Made by a program: the position numbers and the translations under genes. Under the pieces are notes generated by a model. That model saw only the letters and a list, made by a program, of their open reading frames with translations. It did no database searches and was not told the DNA's origin. Positions 1 to 10,972 of a stretch of 64,000 nucleotides of DNA are shown piece by piece (positions within the stretch are counted from its first letter, which is position 1; every line of letters begins with the position of its first letter). Origin of the DNA: Cliona cf. orientalis (lineage: Eukaryota > Porifera > Demospongiae > Clionaida > Clionaidae); contig OZ005689.1 in assembly GCA_963930775.1 (NCBI GenBank), forward strand, positions 5,829,141-5,893,140. The letters run 5' to 3'.

Positions 1-1480
1 TGCTCACTGCTCGGTGATTGGATGATTCTCGCTGCTCTGACTCTTAGCCAGGAGATACTCGCTTTTATCACCAAAAAGAAGACTTAATTCCTACATATCC
101 TGCTTTTAAAAAGAGGACGTGCATTTCCTACATAATAGGATAGTACAGAATTGATGTACGTGATGAATCTTCCCTAACTAGTAGGAAATTCAAATTGTTA
201 TCTATAGGTAGTGCTCCATTATGTAATGAAGTTAATTTATCAAGTCGAATCCATCATGAAATAAATAATTATCATTACCAAATTATAATTATTATTATTA
301 AGGAAGATCACCACCACAGGAGTCCCACCCCCTATTAGTTCACTAAGTATATAATAATTATATCAAACTTGCCGGTTTAAAGTTTATGAATAACAGGCTG
401 GTGTATTTACACGAACTACTTGATGCATGATTATGGTAACTATGTAGTGGTTCCTCCTCTACATAATATACAGCTTCACTGTGCAGCAATGTATATGGCA
501 CTGTGCAGCAATGTATATGGATGCAGTTATTGTAATCAAGAGATGACTGTCAATTCACAAACAGGCATGTTTGACATAATTATACTGAATGTCATTATAA
601 TCGTGAATGTAACTAACAGGTGTGTTTGTACGTGCTATTTGTCCCATAGTAAAGCTGTATTATGTAGAGGAGGAACCACTACGTATTATGTAGTTACCTG
701 GTGCCATAATCGTGTGTCAGGTGGCTTGTGCAAACACGCGAATTTGTTATTCATGCACTGGCATGTTTGATATTATTATACTGATAATAATGATAGTAAA
801 TGGATTGTGATAACTAGTGTGATATCGTGAGAGTCACGGAAATTACTGTTAACACATATGGAGTCAATTGATAGACTTTATATAATATGTGTACGTAGGG
901 ATTAGTCATAATCATGACTGGCGTGTTTGTGCGTGCTGTTTGTCCCATTATTATGTAGAGGAGGAACCACTACTTATATGTAGTTACCTGGTGCCATAAT
1001 CATGTGTCAGACAGCACATGTAAACACATCAATTTGTTATTCATGCATACACTGGCATGATATTATTTTGATAGAAATAGATTGTGATAACTAAGAGTCA
1101 CGGAAATTATTATCAACACATATGGAGTGAATTGATAGACTTTATACAAGTGTACGCTGGGATGGCCTGATTATTACATAATACATTATAATATCTTGAG
1201 AATGAAACAGATTCAGAGCTTCTATCGTATTCTATATTAGCAATTCTATCAATATGGGGTTTTTTATGGAACCCAGGGGTGGCAAAAATTGTATTTTCTC
1301 CTTCTTTCTTTTCACAGCACTGCAATTTGACACCAAATCAAAGGCTTCAGCTACTTTCGTATCTTTTCTGACTATACAAAAGCCCAGCAGTTTATATCCG
1401 TTGTCAAATGGTTTCAATAAGGCACCATGGCAACTACTATGCCTATATTATGCATAGTGCAATGAATACCATGTGCAAAC
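1..1480. repeat. 5' flank of a family member lying left of the window
   Basis: This stretch is nearly the same as 59739-61130, the region upstream of gene F, and begins inside the promoter-proximal block. The inverted CCAAT box is at 16-21. By analogy with gene F, the start codon of another minus-strand family member should lie about 95 bases left of the window. The flank contains two tandem copies of a spacer repeat (about 661-900 and 952-1150) that starts with TATGTAGAGGAGGAACCACT and contains TAGTTACCTGGTGCCATAAT. No convincing gene is seen; the short open frames are not conserved as protein. Confidence 0.75.
661..1150. repeat. Tandem spacer repeat (TAGTTACCTGGTGCCATAATC family)
   Basis: Two imperfect units of roughly 200-290 bases follow one another. 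Each runs from the GTAGAGGAGGAACCACTA start through GTAGTTACCTGGTGCCATAA and a GTTATTCATGCACTGGCATG block to a GAGTCACGGAAATT block. Related units occur at 9640-9860, 11217-11800, 28975-29230, 47757-47790, 53598-53860, 60370-60900 and 61105-61185. The repeat marks the 5' side of every family gene and probably spread with the duplications. It encodes nothing recognisable. Confidence 0.6.
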
Positions 1481-1489
1481 CCATGAATC

Positions 1490-4350
1490 AAGTTAAAAAA
1501 AACACACCCACTCAACTACATCATCAGGTTTTCATACAGGGTTGGGGGCCATGGAATTTCTCCATGCACTTCTAGCCCACGTTACCCCCTCCAGAATCAT
1601 AGACTCTGTCATATTACTTTGTATTAGTTTCCCCTCCCCATAGCTGCACACACACAAAGGGATGCCTCGATAGTGACAAGTTTCGATGTTTCAATCACAG
1701 AGATGAACTCGACAGCACACGGTTCAAAGCACAATGAAGCGAGTTTTGGATATGCTTTGGAGTCGCTCTGATGCCTAGATGCCTAGATCTCAAACTCTGC
1801 CAATTTTCATGCTGACAACAGATGATAGAGAAAATAGATTGCGCTATCCCTTTGTGCATGCATGCACGGGTAACAATGATCATGCATGAGACATGCACGT
1901 TTCTTGCATGCTATACTATAGACACAGCTATTGGGTATGTGGATGTACATGTTAAATGGCTTCTCATTCCTGCTACATGTGCATGTTACAAATGAATGTA
2001 GCAATTTTCAAGGCTGAGTATTTGTATCAGCTGATTCCTCGTTCTAGTGTTCTCTCTCCCTTTCACTCACTCACTCTCTCTTCGATCAAGTGATAGTTTT
2101 GAGGGCATATGGAAATGCAGAAGCAACTTACAAACCTAAATGAGGTATATAGTGAAGCTAGTAGCACTCTAAGGCAAATTTGAAGGCTGCACATGCTGGT
2201 ATCAAATCTCACATGTGAATGACACTGCAGATCACCAATGGATCTCTCTCTCCAGCTGTGCATTTGCCAACATGCCCAAATTCAACTCAACCCGTCATAT
2301 TCATATTCTGTATAGGCTACAGTAGTATTTTGCAATGTGCAAAAAAATTTCCTGATGTATGTGTTTCAGCTTTGTCTTTGGAGATTGCATGTCACATGAA
2401 ATATCCTTGTGTGTGTGTTTGTGTGCATGTACATGTATGTGAGTGGAAGGGGGGAGGAGTGCAAGGAGAGAGAGAAAAGGATACGAATGTATGTCTAGAT
2501 TATGTGCCTCCCCCTTCAGTAGTTTCTGCATTCCCTGATAGTAAGAGAGAGAAGTGGGTGTGTGTTTGTGATCATATACCCTCTTCCCTATCTATCACCT
2601 CCCCCTCATCCCACCCCCCAACAAGGTAGGTGTGGTGAGAAAAAAGAGTGGGTTCTGGACAGCTACTCAAAGAGAAGGAGATTACCAGCTAAAAAGTGAG
2701 TCATAACATTTGAGGGATATTTTGTATCTGGTACTTGTTAACCCACTTTATGATCACCACGTACCCATACCAATTAATTTCCATGTCCATGTACATGCAT
2801 GTACACATACAATTAAGTACATGTGCATGCATGTCATCACATGCATAAATGATTACATTGCCTAGGGGGATGCATGTGCATGCATACGTGTACGTGTAGG
2901 TGAATGAGATAAGGTATCGGCAGGCAGCTGCAGGGATTTATTCAGAGGGTAGGGTAGCAAGCACAAGGTATATAACTTCCCACTCTTGCAGTTGATTCCC
3001 CTCCCAATTATCATAGAGAATAGTACTAAAGCACTTGAAACATGTCTGATCCCCCCTCCCTCCAAAGGAGAACCATAACCAATAATCTTATATGAGTCCC
3101 TGATTGGGGTTGCTTCCTCTAAGATTTATTGGAGATAAGCTTTTTTTTTTAACTTTTCCATATTCCTGTATGTACTCTTGAGACTATGCACTTAATGGCT
3201 CTCCCTTTAGGTTCACCTGAGCAGGCAACGGAATGGTTGCTCCTTGCATGCAGCAATATCAAAATTATAATGCTTGTTGGCAACCATTACCTACATGTAT
3301 GCTAGGTTGTGCACATGAGCAGAAATACATGGGGTGTGGTTGATAGTCGTGGCCAATAATATGATACAGTGTTTATGACTCTAATGGGCCATACCAAATG
3401 ATTCTAAAAAGGTACACATGTATAGTGAAGCAAATATAATTTAAATGGATTGTTCAAGTTGTGCTTAAGAGTCACTCAGATGCCTAGATATCAAAATCTG
3501 GCAATTATTGTTCCCACAACAGGTGACAGAAAACCGATTGCTTTAAGGCCAGCTCACAATATGACGCAAGATCTTGTGTTACGTTAATTTCGTGAAACGC
3601 AAACATTTTTTGCAATTTTTTTATCGCCTGCTTACTTATAAATTTTCACATAGTCATGAAATTAACGCAATGCAAGACCTTGCGTCATATTGTGAGCTAG
3701 CCCTTACCCTTTGCTGTGCATGCATGCACAGGATAACAATGATTATGCATGAGACACTGACACATGCACACTTCCTGCATCCTAGACACAGCTACATGTG
3801 TGCATGTACATATTATCATGTAGATGTACATGTAGCTGGCTTCTTATCCCTGCTATATGTAGCAAATAAATGTAGCAATTTTCGAGGCTGAATGTTTGTA
3901 TTGGCTGACTCCTCTTTCTGGTGTTTCTCCCTCTCTTTCTCTTTTTCTCTCCTCCTCCACTTCCCACCTCTCCTCTCCCTCCATTCTTTACGTGTATATA
4001 TACCTTCTCCCTGTCATTCTCCTCTCCTTCTCTTATCTAGTCACCCTTTTCCCCTCAATAGCATTTCCCATCCTTAGGTTAGCTTGCTCTAGCGTGTACC
4101 TATACATGCATGTATAATAAGTATTATTCCCCCCCCCCCCCACCTGCCCGTGGCATCAGATTTTCAATCTACATGTATTAATTTGGTCTAACTACCGCTC
4201 TATAGAGCACATACCCCATGCACACGTTGTGGCATTAGTATCAATCTGTATAGAGACAACACTACAGTAATTCTGAGAATATTGAATTTTGTTATACTAT
4301 GTACACATATTATACAACGAAAAATATTTTTCATAGCAACGATTTCCTTA
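1490..4350. other. Intergenic spacer downstream of gene A
   Basis: No gene is seen here. From about 1760 onward it aligns with 38890-41520 downstream of gene E, so it belongs to the A/E duplication. It holds low-complexity tracts: CT-rich runs near 2050-2080 and 3925-4050, GT-rich sequence near 2405-2440, and a 13-C run at 4129-4141. Between about 2775 and 2900 it is dense in alternating TGTACATG and TGCATG palindromes. A foldback MITE at 3544-3706 is listed separately. Confidence 0.6.
3544..3706. mobile_element. Foldback MITE, copy 1
   Basis: A 163-bp element whose ends are long imperfect inverted repeats. The left end reads TAAGGCCAGCTCACAATATG, and the right end is its near complement ending in CATATTGTGAGCTAGCCCTTA. 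The arms continue inward for about 50 bases around a short AT-rich centre. There is no coding capacity. Further copies are at 13139-13301, 22428-22590, 40709-40871, 62424-62581, and a truncated one near 54077-54150. The superfamily cannot be assigned from this window. Confidence 0.7.
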
Positions 4351-4354
4351 TTAT

Positions 4355-4605
4355 AGTCCACATCATTACCTGAGGGTACAAAAAATGCGCTCTACCACAA
4401 GTTCTGAAGGTTCACATTTGGTTAACGATGGCGCCATAGAGATGTATGTGCAGGGGTAGTAATCATGTAATGGACAACACAACCTATTGATTTCCCCTTG
4501 CGCATACGCAGGGTGTAAAAACAAAGACTCAGTGAGTAACAAAGTTAAGAACTGGCATTGAGCATCCGCCTCTATAGGCCCTACTCCTACCTGACACAAA
4601 GCATT
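4355..4605 (-). repeat. Conserved 3'-flank block of the gene family (gene A)
   Basis: This block lies about 250-500 bases beyond the stop codon of gene A. Related blocks occur beyond genes B/C (about 14000-14280 and 23290-23570), D (33316-33570), E (41520-41770), F (55165-55460) and, in part, G (63390-63480). It contains CTTGCGCATACGCAGGGTG-like and GCATTGAGCATCCGCCTCTA segments. Short open frames on the minus strand share a CEPSELV segment, but they differ in start and frame between copies. It is therefore better read as shared 3' untranslated or flanking DNA than as a gene. Confidence 0.5.
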
Positions 4606-4851
4606 AAAAAAAATAAATCTCTTAAGACCTATTACCGCCCCCCGGTATCACATAAAACACTACTACGTATATAGCTCATACACAACTCAAAATGGCCTAT
4701 TACAAAAATTTTCTATTCCTTATAACATGCAGAAAATTAGCACGCTGCTACTCTAATGTAGCATAAGTTTCTAATGTCAAGCAATCCAATTAATAGCAGC
4801 TATTATAATACAGTTTCTGCTGTAGTCTAGAGTTTTCACTCAAGGTTTGTA

Positions 4852-7800
4852 TTACACTTGGCTAACTACTACCTTCTCTTTGACTTGGGTGGCCTCTGCA
4901 GCATCAGATTTGCGTAGTGAGTTGGCCACTTTTTCTGGATCTGGTGGTGCAAGATCATGGGGTTGGTGCACCTCCACCACAGACTTGGTGGGCTTCACTG
5001 GCTCTCGCTGCTTCATTGGCACTTTATAGTCATGAGTATTAACAGGGCGGTCGATCATGTCCAAGAGTTCGTTGAATCGATGAATGTCATCATCAGGTGG
5101 TGGACTCCAATGACGTTCTAGTTTTGGTTTTGGATCAGCGTCAGTGAAGAGCCTGTCAATCATTCTACCAAGCTTTGTGTTATAAATCTTCGAAAAGACT
5201 GAGGTGTATGTGTAGACATGGTAGAGGATGATGAGCAGCAGTACAATGAATGTGATGATGACTGAAGTGGCAGCTGCTTTACGGGTGCTAGCTGGGCTAT
5301 CAAGAGAATACCAGGTGAAAATCACAAAGGATAGGATGTTAAAGTAGGAAAGTGTCTCAAGTACATCCACTGGCCATTTCCTGTACAGTCTGCTGCCAAA
5401 GAACTGCTTAAGGACAAGAATGCAACACAATGTAAAGCTGATAGCTGTAAGAGCAATAGTGGGGTCATTGGAAACATTTGTGGCAGCTACAAGGTACAAG
5501 ATGACACGAATAATCAGCAGCAGTCCAGTCCAGTAGCGTTGCTTGGGAGTGTAGGGCTTGTGGTAGGTTTCAATGAATGTTTGCATCTTAGAATTTCTTG
5601 ACCACTTGAAAATTCTCCACCTTGGAAGGTAGAGGAGCCACTGCCAGGAGAAGAGAAGAGCAGTATAAATCAGACCAACCAGGAGAAGGAGAACAGCTAC
5701 AATGAATAGAGGAATGTGCTTTCCGGAGACGAAGTTGACAGTTGCATCAGGGAGCCACAGCATTTCACTAGAGCCATCAGGATAATCAAGAATGCCAACT
5801 GATAGAGATTTAAAGGAAACTTGAAGAAACTTAGCATAGGAAAGCAGAAGAAGTGTAGCCAGAGTTGCCACTGGATCCTTCTTTCCAATGAGGTTAGAAA
5901 ATTTAGTAGAGTAGGAGCTGATGATGATGACTAAAACAACGAGAAGAATGATGTAGGCAGGAAAAGCTAACTGTAGCCATGTTTTAATGTAAGTGTCCAT
6001 TCCTGGAAAGTAGCAGGTGTCAATTCCTATTTCTAAATTCAACCATGATATGAACACAGTAATGAAGTTTCTTGTTTGAAATGGAAGTGAAATACTCTCG
6101 TTTGCATGTACAACATTGGCATAAAAGATCAGCCCATTTAGAGTTCCAACTGCAACAGTTACGTTGAGTAGTAACAATAAAGCCACCAGTGCTACGCCAG
6201 CTAGAATTGCAGCTATGGTGATGGCTATGAGTAGTGCAGGCCAGTAGCTAGGACATGAGAGACAACGTGAACTACCGAGAGAGAGGCTGAAACCAAGTTG
6301 GCAAGATCCACACAACAGAGATGACCGATTGAAGGCACACTGAATGTCGGCTCCATTTGGCTGGTTGAGATACATGTAAACTGGTGGATTGGTTATTAAA
6401 CAGTAGTCAAACAGACAGTTTGGGTAGACTAAGTAACCAGTTCGATCTGTATCATTGATGTAGGAAATCCAGGCTCTGGTTTGAGGCTGTTTGAGTAATA
6501 ATCCAGTGTGGCTGTCACACTGATGCACATATTGACTGATATTGCTATGGCAGTCACATGTACAGTTTGTGCGATTCACTTCTGAGACTTGTAATCCAAT
6601 TGGACAGCTGCAAGGAAGAAAGTGGATTTTTATTGTTGCTCTTGAGAGTTCAGCATCCTTACATGGACCATCTAAGGCGTAGAGGGACAATGTTTCAGAG
6701 TCATAGGGTGACACAACGTTGAATTTTAAATCAGTACACTTAGCAGGTATTTTCCTAGCCAGTTGGCCTTCAGCTAGACCACTCTCAGTGAAGTGGAGGG
6801 AGGTTTGGATAGTTGCATTAACTAGTTGGCCAACCTGATCAACAGCAACAACTGAGAGTGTGAATGTTTGTCCCTTTTTTACCTCAGTGTAGTATTGGTC
6901 GGTGCAGTCATTGCTTTGATCAGCATTGAAGCAAAGACACACTCGAACTGGTTCAGATGATACTGAGAGATTTATATCAATCACAGTTTCCATATAATAT
7001 ATAGGATATTCTAAACTGTAGTTATAGACGTAATGATATGTAGGAGTGGACACATTCTTAAAGTAAGCAATCCCGTCACCTCTGTCTTTAAAGTCACGTG
7101 AGTACTTTTTATGAACTTCAGCAAATGGACTCACAGTACATCTGTCTAGTAGTCCTCCATAGAGAGTGGAGCCAGAAATGTTAGCATTGTTTTGTGAAAA
7201 GTACATACTTTGTGTCATGAGACGTTGATCTTCAATACTATAGAGAGCGAGCACTTGAATGAAGCATTCTGTCTCTGTGTTACTAGCACATGCACCAGAG
7301 TTGGTATCATCATCCACATGTATTGCTCCACCGTAGTCTGCACTGTTGGCTGTGAATGTTGTTGTATTGCTGTCATTATTGTAATAAAACATCATGTAAT
7401 CATATTTCAGGATATAAAGTTTTGCATTGGCTTCCAGCGATATTCCACCTCCCCTCTCTGCTGCATTTCTACTTATATCTATTATTGCACCAGTGTATAC
7501 ATATTGGGGCCACTTAAAAAGTAAGGATGAAGCTGCCTTGATAGATGAGCCAATGGCATGGAGTCCTCCCCCTTTGCTCACTGCTGTATTTTTATGAAGT
7601 TCAAAGTAGCTTTCTTGTTGGCAGTTTAGTTCGCTACTTAAGAGGTAGACACCTCCTCCATTTCCAGTGGCTGTATTATGTGCTATAATTACGTCACCAT
7701 TCACATAGAGTTTACTCTCAGTGGAATGTATAGCTCCACCATTTTCAGCATAGTTGTGTTCAAGATTGCATTCTCCATCAAAAAATACGTTGCTCTGGAA

Positions 7801-9402
7801 TAGAGTCATTGCACCTCCTTCCTGGAGGTCTCCTGAGACAGTTTGTGATGGTTGGTTATTCACAAATGTAGCATAACCATTGAAAGTGATGTTGCTGTTG
7901 AATGCCAGTAATGATCCCAAATTATTTGAGAATGTTACAGTCGCATTTCCTGAGTCGTCTCCAATGAATTCTGAGTCTGATAAGTATATCACAGCATACC
8001 TATCAGCTATATTGTTGTCGATTAGGAAATAGCTATATGTATGCTGAATCACAGATCTGGATATTGCATGAATAATTGATCCAATAGGTGAAACGTTATT
8101 AGTGAAATTACTGCTAGCTATTGCCATATTACTGGATCTAGCACTCAGCACTCCTCCACTATCGGTGGCATTGTTATCATAAAATTTACTTGCTTCTACT
8201 GTGATAGTACTGTGGCTTGAATACAGTACTCCCCCCAAATAATTGGCATTGTTGTCATGGAATTCACTTGCTTCTATTGTGATGTTACTGCTGCTGGAAT
8301 CCAGTACTTCTCCATTGTAGGCACTGTTATCATAAAATTTACTTGCCATGGTCTCTATTGTGATAGTACTGCTGTTAGAATGCAGTAAATCTTCTACGAA
8401 GGCATTGTAATATTGTAATGCACTTGCTTCTATTCTGATTGCACTGATGGAAGCCAGTACTCCTCCCCAGTAGATAGCACTGTTATTGTGAAATTTACTT
8501 GCCTCTATTGTGATAGCACTGCTGCTGGAAGCCATTATTCCTCCACTGCTGGCACTGTTATCATGGAATTCACTTTCTTTTATTGTGATAGCACTGCTGA
8601 TGGAAGCTAATACTCCTCCTAGGAAGGCATTGTTGTCATGAAATCTACTTGCTTCTATTGTGATAGTACTGCTGCTGGAATGCAGTACACCTCCTCCAAA
8701 GCTGGCACTGTTACTAACAAACATATTACCACTCATGTTAATTATGCCGTCCCGTTCTGCAGATATAGCTCCACCGATGTCTGCTTTGTTATCTTCAAAT
8801 CTGCTTCGGCTGATATCAACTGTACTGTTGGTAGCAATAATTGCACCGCCAATTAATCCCTTAAACAAACAACCAGACTCAGGACCAAATACTTCAATAC
8901 ATCCTCTGTATGATCCTTTTCTGTTGGATAGAAAAGTGCTATTGACAATCTGTGCTGTTGTTTCAGTTAGCTCTAGTGCAGTTGAACTGTTGTCTTGACC
9001 TTCAAACCTTGTATCTTTGACCACAAATTCTTCAACATGTCTCACTTGATTTCCTCCACATCCAATAAACTCCAGGTTAGTGATGTGAATGCTCTGTGAT
9101 TGATAGAAATGCATGGATGAGTCATTTGTACATTTTATTTGTGCTGTTGAGTTCTCAGACTTCATTACAAAGTTTTCCGCATTTGATAATGTCAGGTTGA
9201 CATTGCTGAGGTGGTGTATTCCAGGGAGGAAGACGAGTGTGGTATTGGAGTGGAGGGAATGGCTCGAGTTAGTGGCAAACTGGGAGAGGGTTAGACATGG
9301 CTGCACAGTGCAATGGTCAGATGGGTTGGTTGTGATGTTGTAGACCTCACTGGCTGCTTGATTTAGAGAGCAGAGGATGAGTGATAGAGTCAAGAGATTC
9401 AT
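4852..9402 (-). CDS. Gene A: beta-helix ectodomain, multi-pass membrane protein (intact)
   Basis: This is an uninterrupted 1516-residue frame with an ATG followed by a signal peptide (residues 1 to about 18, MNLLTLSLILCSLNQ). Residues about 30-750 look like a parallel beta-helix of the polymorphic outer-membrane-protein type, with repeated GG-[AV]-[IL] turns and F-x-x-N steps. Residues 237-440 are eight rungs of the GGVLxSSSSTITIEASxFHD kind. Residues about 800-930 look like a beta-sandwich. Residues 929-1050 are Cys-rich (CSC, CTCDC, CGSC, CLSC). Nine or ten hydrophobic segments follow (about 1055-1083, 1086-1099, 1112-1130, 1143-1164, 1176-1200, 1229-1258, 1290-1308, 1314-1334, 1350-1367, 1376-1398). 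The tail, 1398-1516, contains SPPPDDD and ends in SQV. A cell-surface receptor or adhesion role is inferred; ligand and signalling are unknown. I know similar proteins only as uncharacterised invertebrate families. Gene E is a near-identical paralogue. Confidence 0.85.
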   Translation of the reverse strand: MNLLTLSLILCSLNQAASEVYNITTNPSDHCTVQPCLTLSQFATNSSHSLHSNTTLVFLPGIHHLSNVNLTLSNAENFVMKSENSTAQIKCTNDSSMHFYQSQSIHITNLEFIGCGGNQVRHVEEFVVKDTRFEGQDNSSTALELTETTAQIVNSTFLSNRKGSYRGCIEVFGPESGCLFKGLIGGAIIATNSTVDISRSRFEDNKADIGGAISAERDGIINMSGNMFVSNSASFGGGVLHSSSSTITIEASRFHDNNAFLGGVLASISSAITIKESEFHDNSASSGGIMASSSSAITIEASKFHNNSAIYWGGVLASISAIRIEASALQYYNAFVEDLLHSNSSTITIETMASKFYDNSAYNGEVLDSSSSNITIEASEFHDNNANYLGGVLYSSHSTITVEASKFYDNNATDSGGVLSARSSNMAIASSNFTNNVSPIGSIIHAISRSVIQHTYSYFLIDNNIADRYAVIYLSDSEFIGDDSGNATVTFSNNLGSLLAFNSNITFNGYATFVNNQPSQTVSGDLQEGGAMTLFQSNVFFDGECNLEHNYAENGGAIHSTESKLYVNGDVIIAHNTATGNGGGVYLLSSELNCQQESYFELHKNTAVSKGGGLHAIGSSIKAASSLLFKWPQYVYTGAIIDISRNAAERGGGISLEANAKLYILKYDYMMFYYNNDSNTTTFTANSADYGGAIHVDDDTNSGACASNTETECFIQVLALYSIEDQRLMTQSMYFSQNNANISGSTLYGGLLDRCTVSPFAEVHKKYSRDFKDRGDGIAYFKNVSTPTYHYVYNYSLEYPIYYMETVIDINLSVSSEPVRVCLCFNADQSNDCTDQYYTEVKKGQTFTLSVVAVDQVGQLVNATIQTSLHFTESGLAEGQLARKIPAKCTDLKFNVVSPYDSETLSLYALDGPCKDAELSRATIKIHFLPCSCPIGLQVSEVNRTNCTCDCHSNISQYVHQCDSHTGLLLKQPQTRAWISYINDTDRTGYLVYPNCLFDYCLITNPPVYMYLNQPNGADIQCAFNRSSLLCGSCQLGFSLSLGSSRCLSCPSYWPALLIAITIAAILAGVALVALLLLLNVTVAVGTLNGLIFYANVVHANESISLPFQTRNFITVFISWLNLEIGIDTCYFPGMDTYIKTWLQLAFPAYIILLVVLVIIISSYSTKFSNLIGKKDPVATLATLLLLSYAKFLQVSFKSLSVGILDYPDGSSEMLWLPDATVNFVSGKHIPLFIVAVLLLLVGLIYTALLFSWQWLLYLPRWRIFKWSRNSKMQTFIETYHKPYTPKQRYWTGLLLIIRVILYLVAATNVSNDPTIALTAISFTLCCILVLKQFFGSRLYRKWPVDVLETLSYFNILSFVIFTWYSLDSPASTRKAAATSVIITFIVLLLIILYHVYTYTSVFSKIYNTKLGRMIDRLFTDADPKPKLERHWSPPPDDDIHRFNELLDMIDRPVNTHDYKVPMKQREPVKPTKSVVEVHQPHDLAPPDPEKVANSLRKSDAAEATQVKEKVVVSQV

Positions 9403-9530
9403 GCTGTCCCATTAGTTGCAGATTTTGATCACAGTCCTGTTATATTTTGCTTAAATTCTGTATGCTGATAAAGAATTTGAACATATTAGGAGTTTGTCAG
9501 CATGATGATTGACCGCTCAGCGATTGGATG
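9403..9530 (-). promoter_or_regulatory. Putative promoter-proximal region of gene A
   Basis: Reading toward the gene, an inverted CCAAT box (GATTGG on the plus strand, 9522-9527) lies 120-125 bases before the ATG. A GATA-type TGATAA at 9464-9469 and a TATA-like AATATAAC (plus strand 9438-9448) follow. The block around CTTAAATTCTGTATGCTGAT is identical upstream of genes A, C and E. Conservation could simply reflect recent duplication, so promoter function is inferred. Confidence 0.4.
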
Positions 9531-10062
9531 ATTCTCGCTGGTCTGACTCTTAGCTTTGTAGATACTCACTTTTACTATTTGTCCCATGAGAGTCCTCATG
9601 ATTACAATAACTACATCCATATGCACACAGTAAATTAGAGAAAGAACCATAACGTAGTTACTGTAATCATGCGTCAACTCGTTCATGTAAACACACCTAT
9701 TTGTTATTCATCACTGGCATGTTTGAAATAATATTATATTGATAGTAAATGGATTATGATAATATAAGAGTCACAAAAATTATTACTGTCAATAATGGAA
9801 TCGATCGTTATACATGTGTACGTAGGGATGGCCTGGTTGTTACATACACATCATAATAATACATAATGCATTAGTATTACAAAAACAAATATGAAACAGT
9901 TTCAGAAATTCTAACCTTAACCATTGCGTTTTACAAGCTATTTTACACCTATAGAAAATCTATTGATAGGGTTATTAACATATGGAACTCGAGGGTAACA
10001 AAAATCGTGTTTTTGCAATCCCCATGCAAGACTTAGGTTCTGTATGCAGGGTTTCATCCAGT

Positions 10063-10099
<37 letters not shown>
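10063..10099. repeat. Poly(G) run of 37
   Basis: An uninterrupted run of 37 G lies in non-coding spacer just before ACAGGGGGGCAGC. The same run, again exactly 37 G, occurs at 19352-19388. An equal homopolymer length in two copies is hard to explain unless both are the same assembled molecule. The equivalent spacer upstream of gene E lacks the run because of a local deletion. Confidence 0.9.
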
Positions 10100-10101
<2 letters not shown>

Positions 10102-10400
10102 AGGGGGGCAGCTTCCCCTCCAAACTTTCTAGCTTCCCCCTAAACATTTTGACTTTAATTAAATTAAGCATCATAATATCACAATAAGTCACCGAAACTA
10201 ACCACTAGCATTTGTTTTTGATCAAAAATTACCCAAAGTAATCTGGAGGAATTAAAGAAATTCTCCTAAAATTATGCACCCAGGAAGTTGGCGTGCTGAA
10301 TACGCCCACTCATTTATGTCGCTTCCACCCCAAATTTTTGTCGCTAGATGAAACCCTGGTATGTACATTGATTGTGTAAAATTCTCCAGCTAGCCAATAG

Positions 10401-10718
10401 AGGAGGTAGGACAGACTTGATCTTTGGCTAATTGGTCACTAATTAAAGCACTAATATAGGCTTTAGTGAAGGATATTGCTAAGATTTTCGAACTCAGCAC
10501 TATTGCTTTAGTGGGGGAGCCCCTCTTAGTTAGCACTCCAGAGCAATTTTAGGTCATTGGAATGTTAATTACTTTCATTAACATTTCATTAACATTCCAT
10601 TGACCTAAAATTGCTCTGGAGTGCTACATAACAGGGGCTCCCCCACTAAATCAATAGTGCTGAGATGATCTTATTTTTAGTGACCTATTAGCCAAAGGTC
10701 AAGTCTGTCCTATCTCCT
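10401..10718. mobile_element. 318-bp foldback (MITE-like) element
   Basis: The outer ends, AGGAGGTAGGACAGACTTGA and its near complement ending in CCTATCTCCT, and the inner arms (CACTCCAGAGCAATTTTAGG against CCTAAAATTGCTCTGGAGTG) make almost the whole element one imperfect palindrome with a short centre near 10570-10590. It has no coding capacity. The same element is at 19690-20007 (assembly duplicate) and 47062-47383 (upstream of gene E). A target duplication could not be identified. A transcript would form a long hairpin, so a small-RNA source is possible, but nothing here demonstrates it. Confidence 0.7.
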
Positions 10719-10724
10719 TGCTAC

Positions 10725-10972
10725 CTAGTGGTAGCATAACTCTATGTATAAATAGAATGTTGTGTTGCATGCCATATACAGTATGTTAACCCTTGGCGCA
10801 TGCACTGTAGGCACAGTTACAAAAATCATTGACGCTGTTCATCGCCACCTAGTGGTAGCATAACTCTATGTATAAATAGAATGTTGTGTTGCATGCCATA
10901 TACAGTATGTTAACCCTTGGCGCATGCACTGTAGGCACAGTTACAAAAATCATTGACGCTGTTCATCGCCAC
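10725..10972. repeat. Tandem 124-bp duplication with TATA-like motif
   Basis: Two adjacent copies with a 124-base period each contain AGTGGTAGCATAACTCTATG followed by TATAAATAG and end near GACGCTGTTCATCGCCACC. The matching spacer upstream of gene E (about 47390-47515) has one copy, so the duplication arose on the A/C side or was lost on the other. The TATAAATAG has no supported gene downstream; the 60-codon frame that follows is not convincing. Confidence 0.7.

Noticed and set aside
1254-1457. Small frames in the 5' flanks and spacers (for example 420-770, 2219-2629, 39334-39735)
   Set aside because: They are low complexity or repeat-derived, without signal, domain or splice evidence.
4366-4599. 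77-codon minus-strand frame with a CEPSELV end, seen downstream of several family genes
   Set aside because: Starts, frames and lengths differ between copies, and the similarity is no better at protein than at DNA level. It is treated as shared 3' flank.
9938-10192. 84-codon proline-rich frame (and copy at 19227-19481)
   Set aside because: The prolines are the antisense of the 37-G run; nothing else supports a gene.
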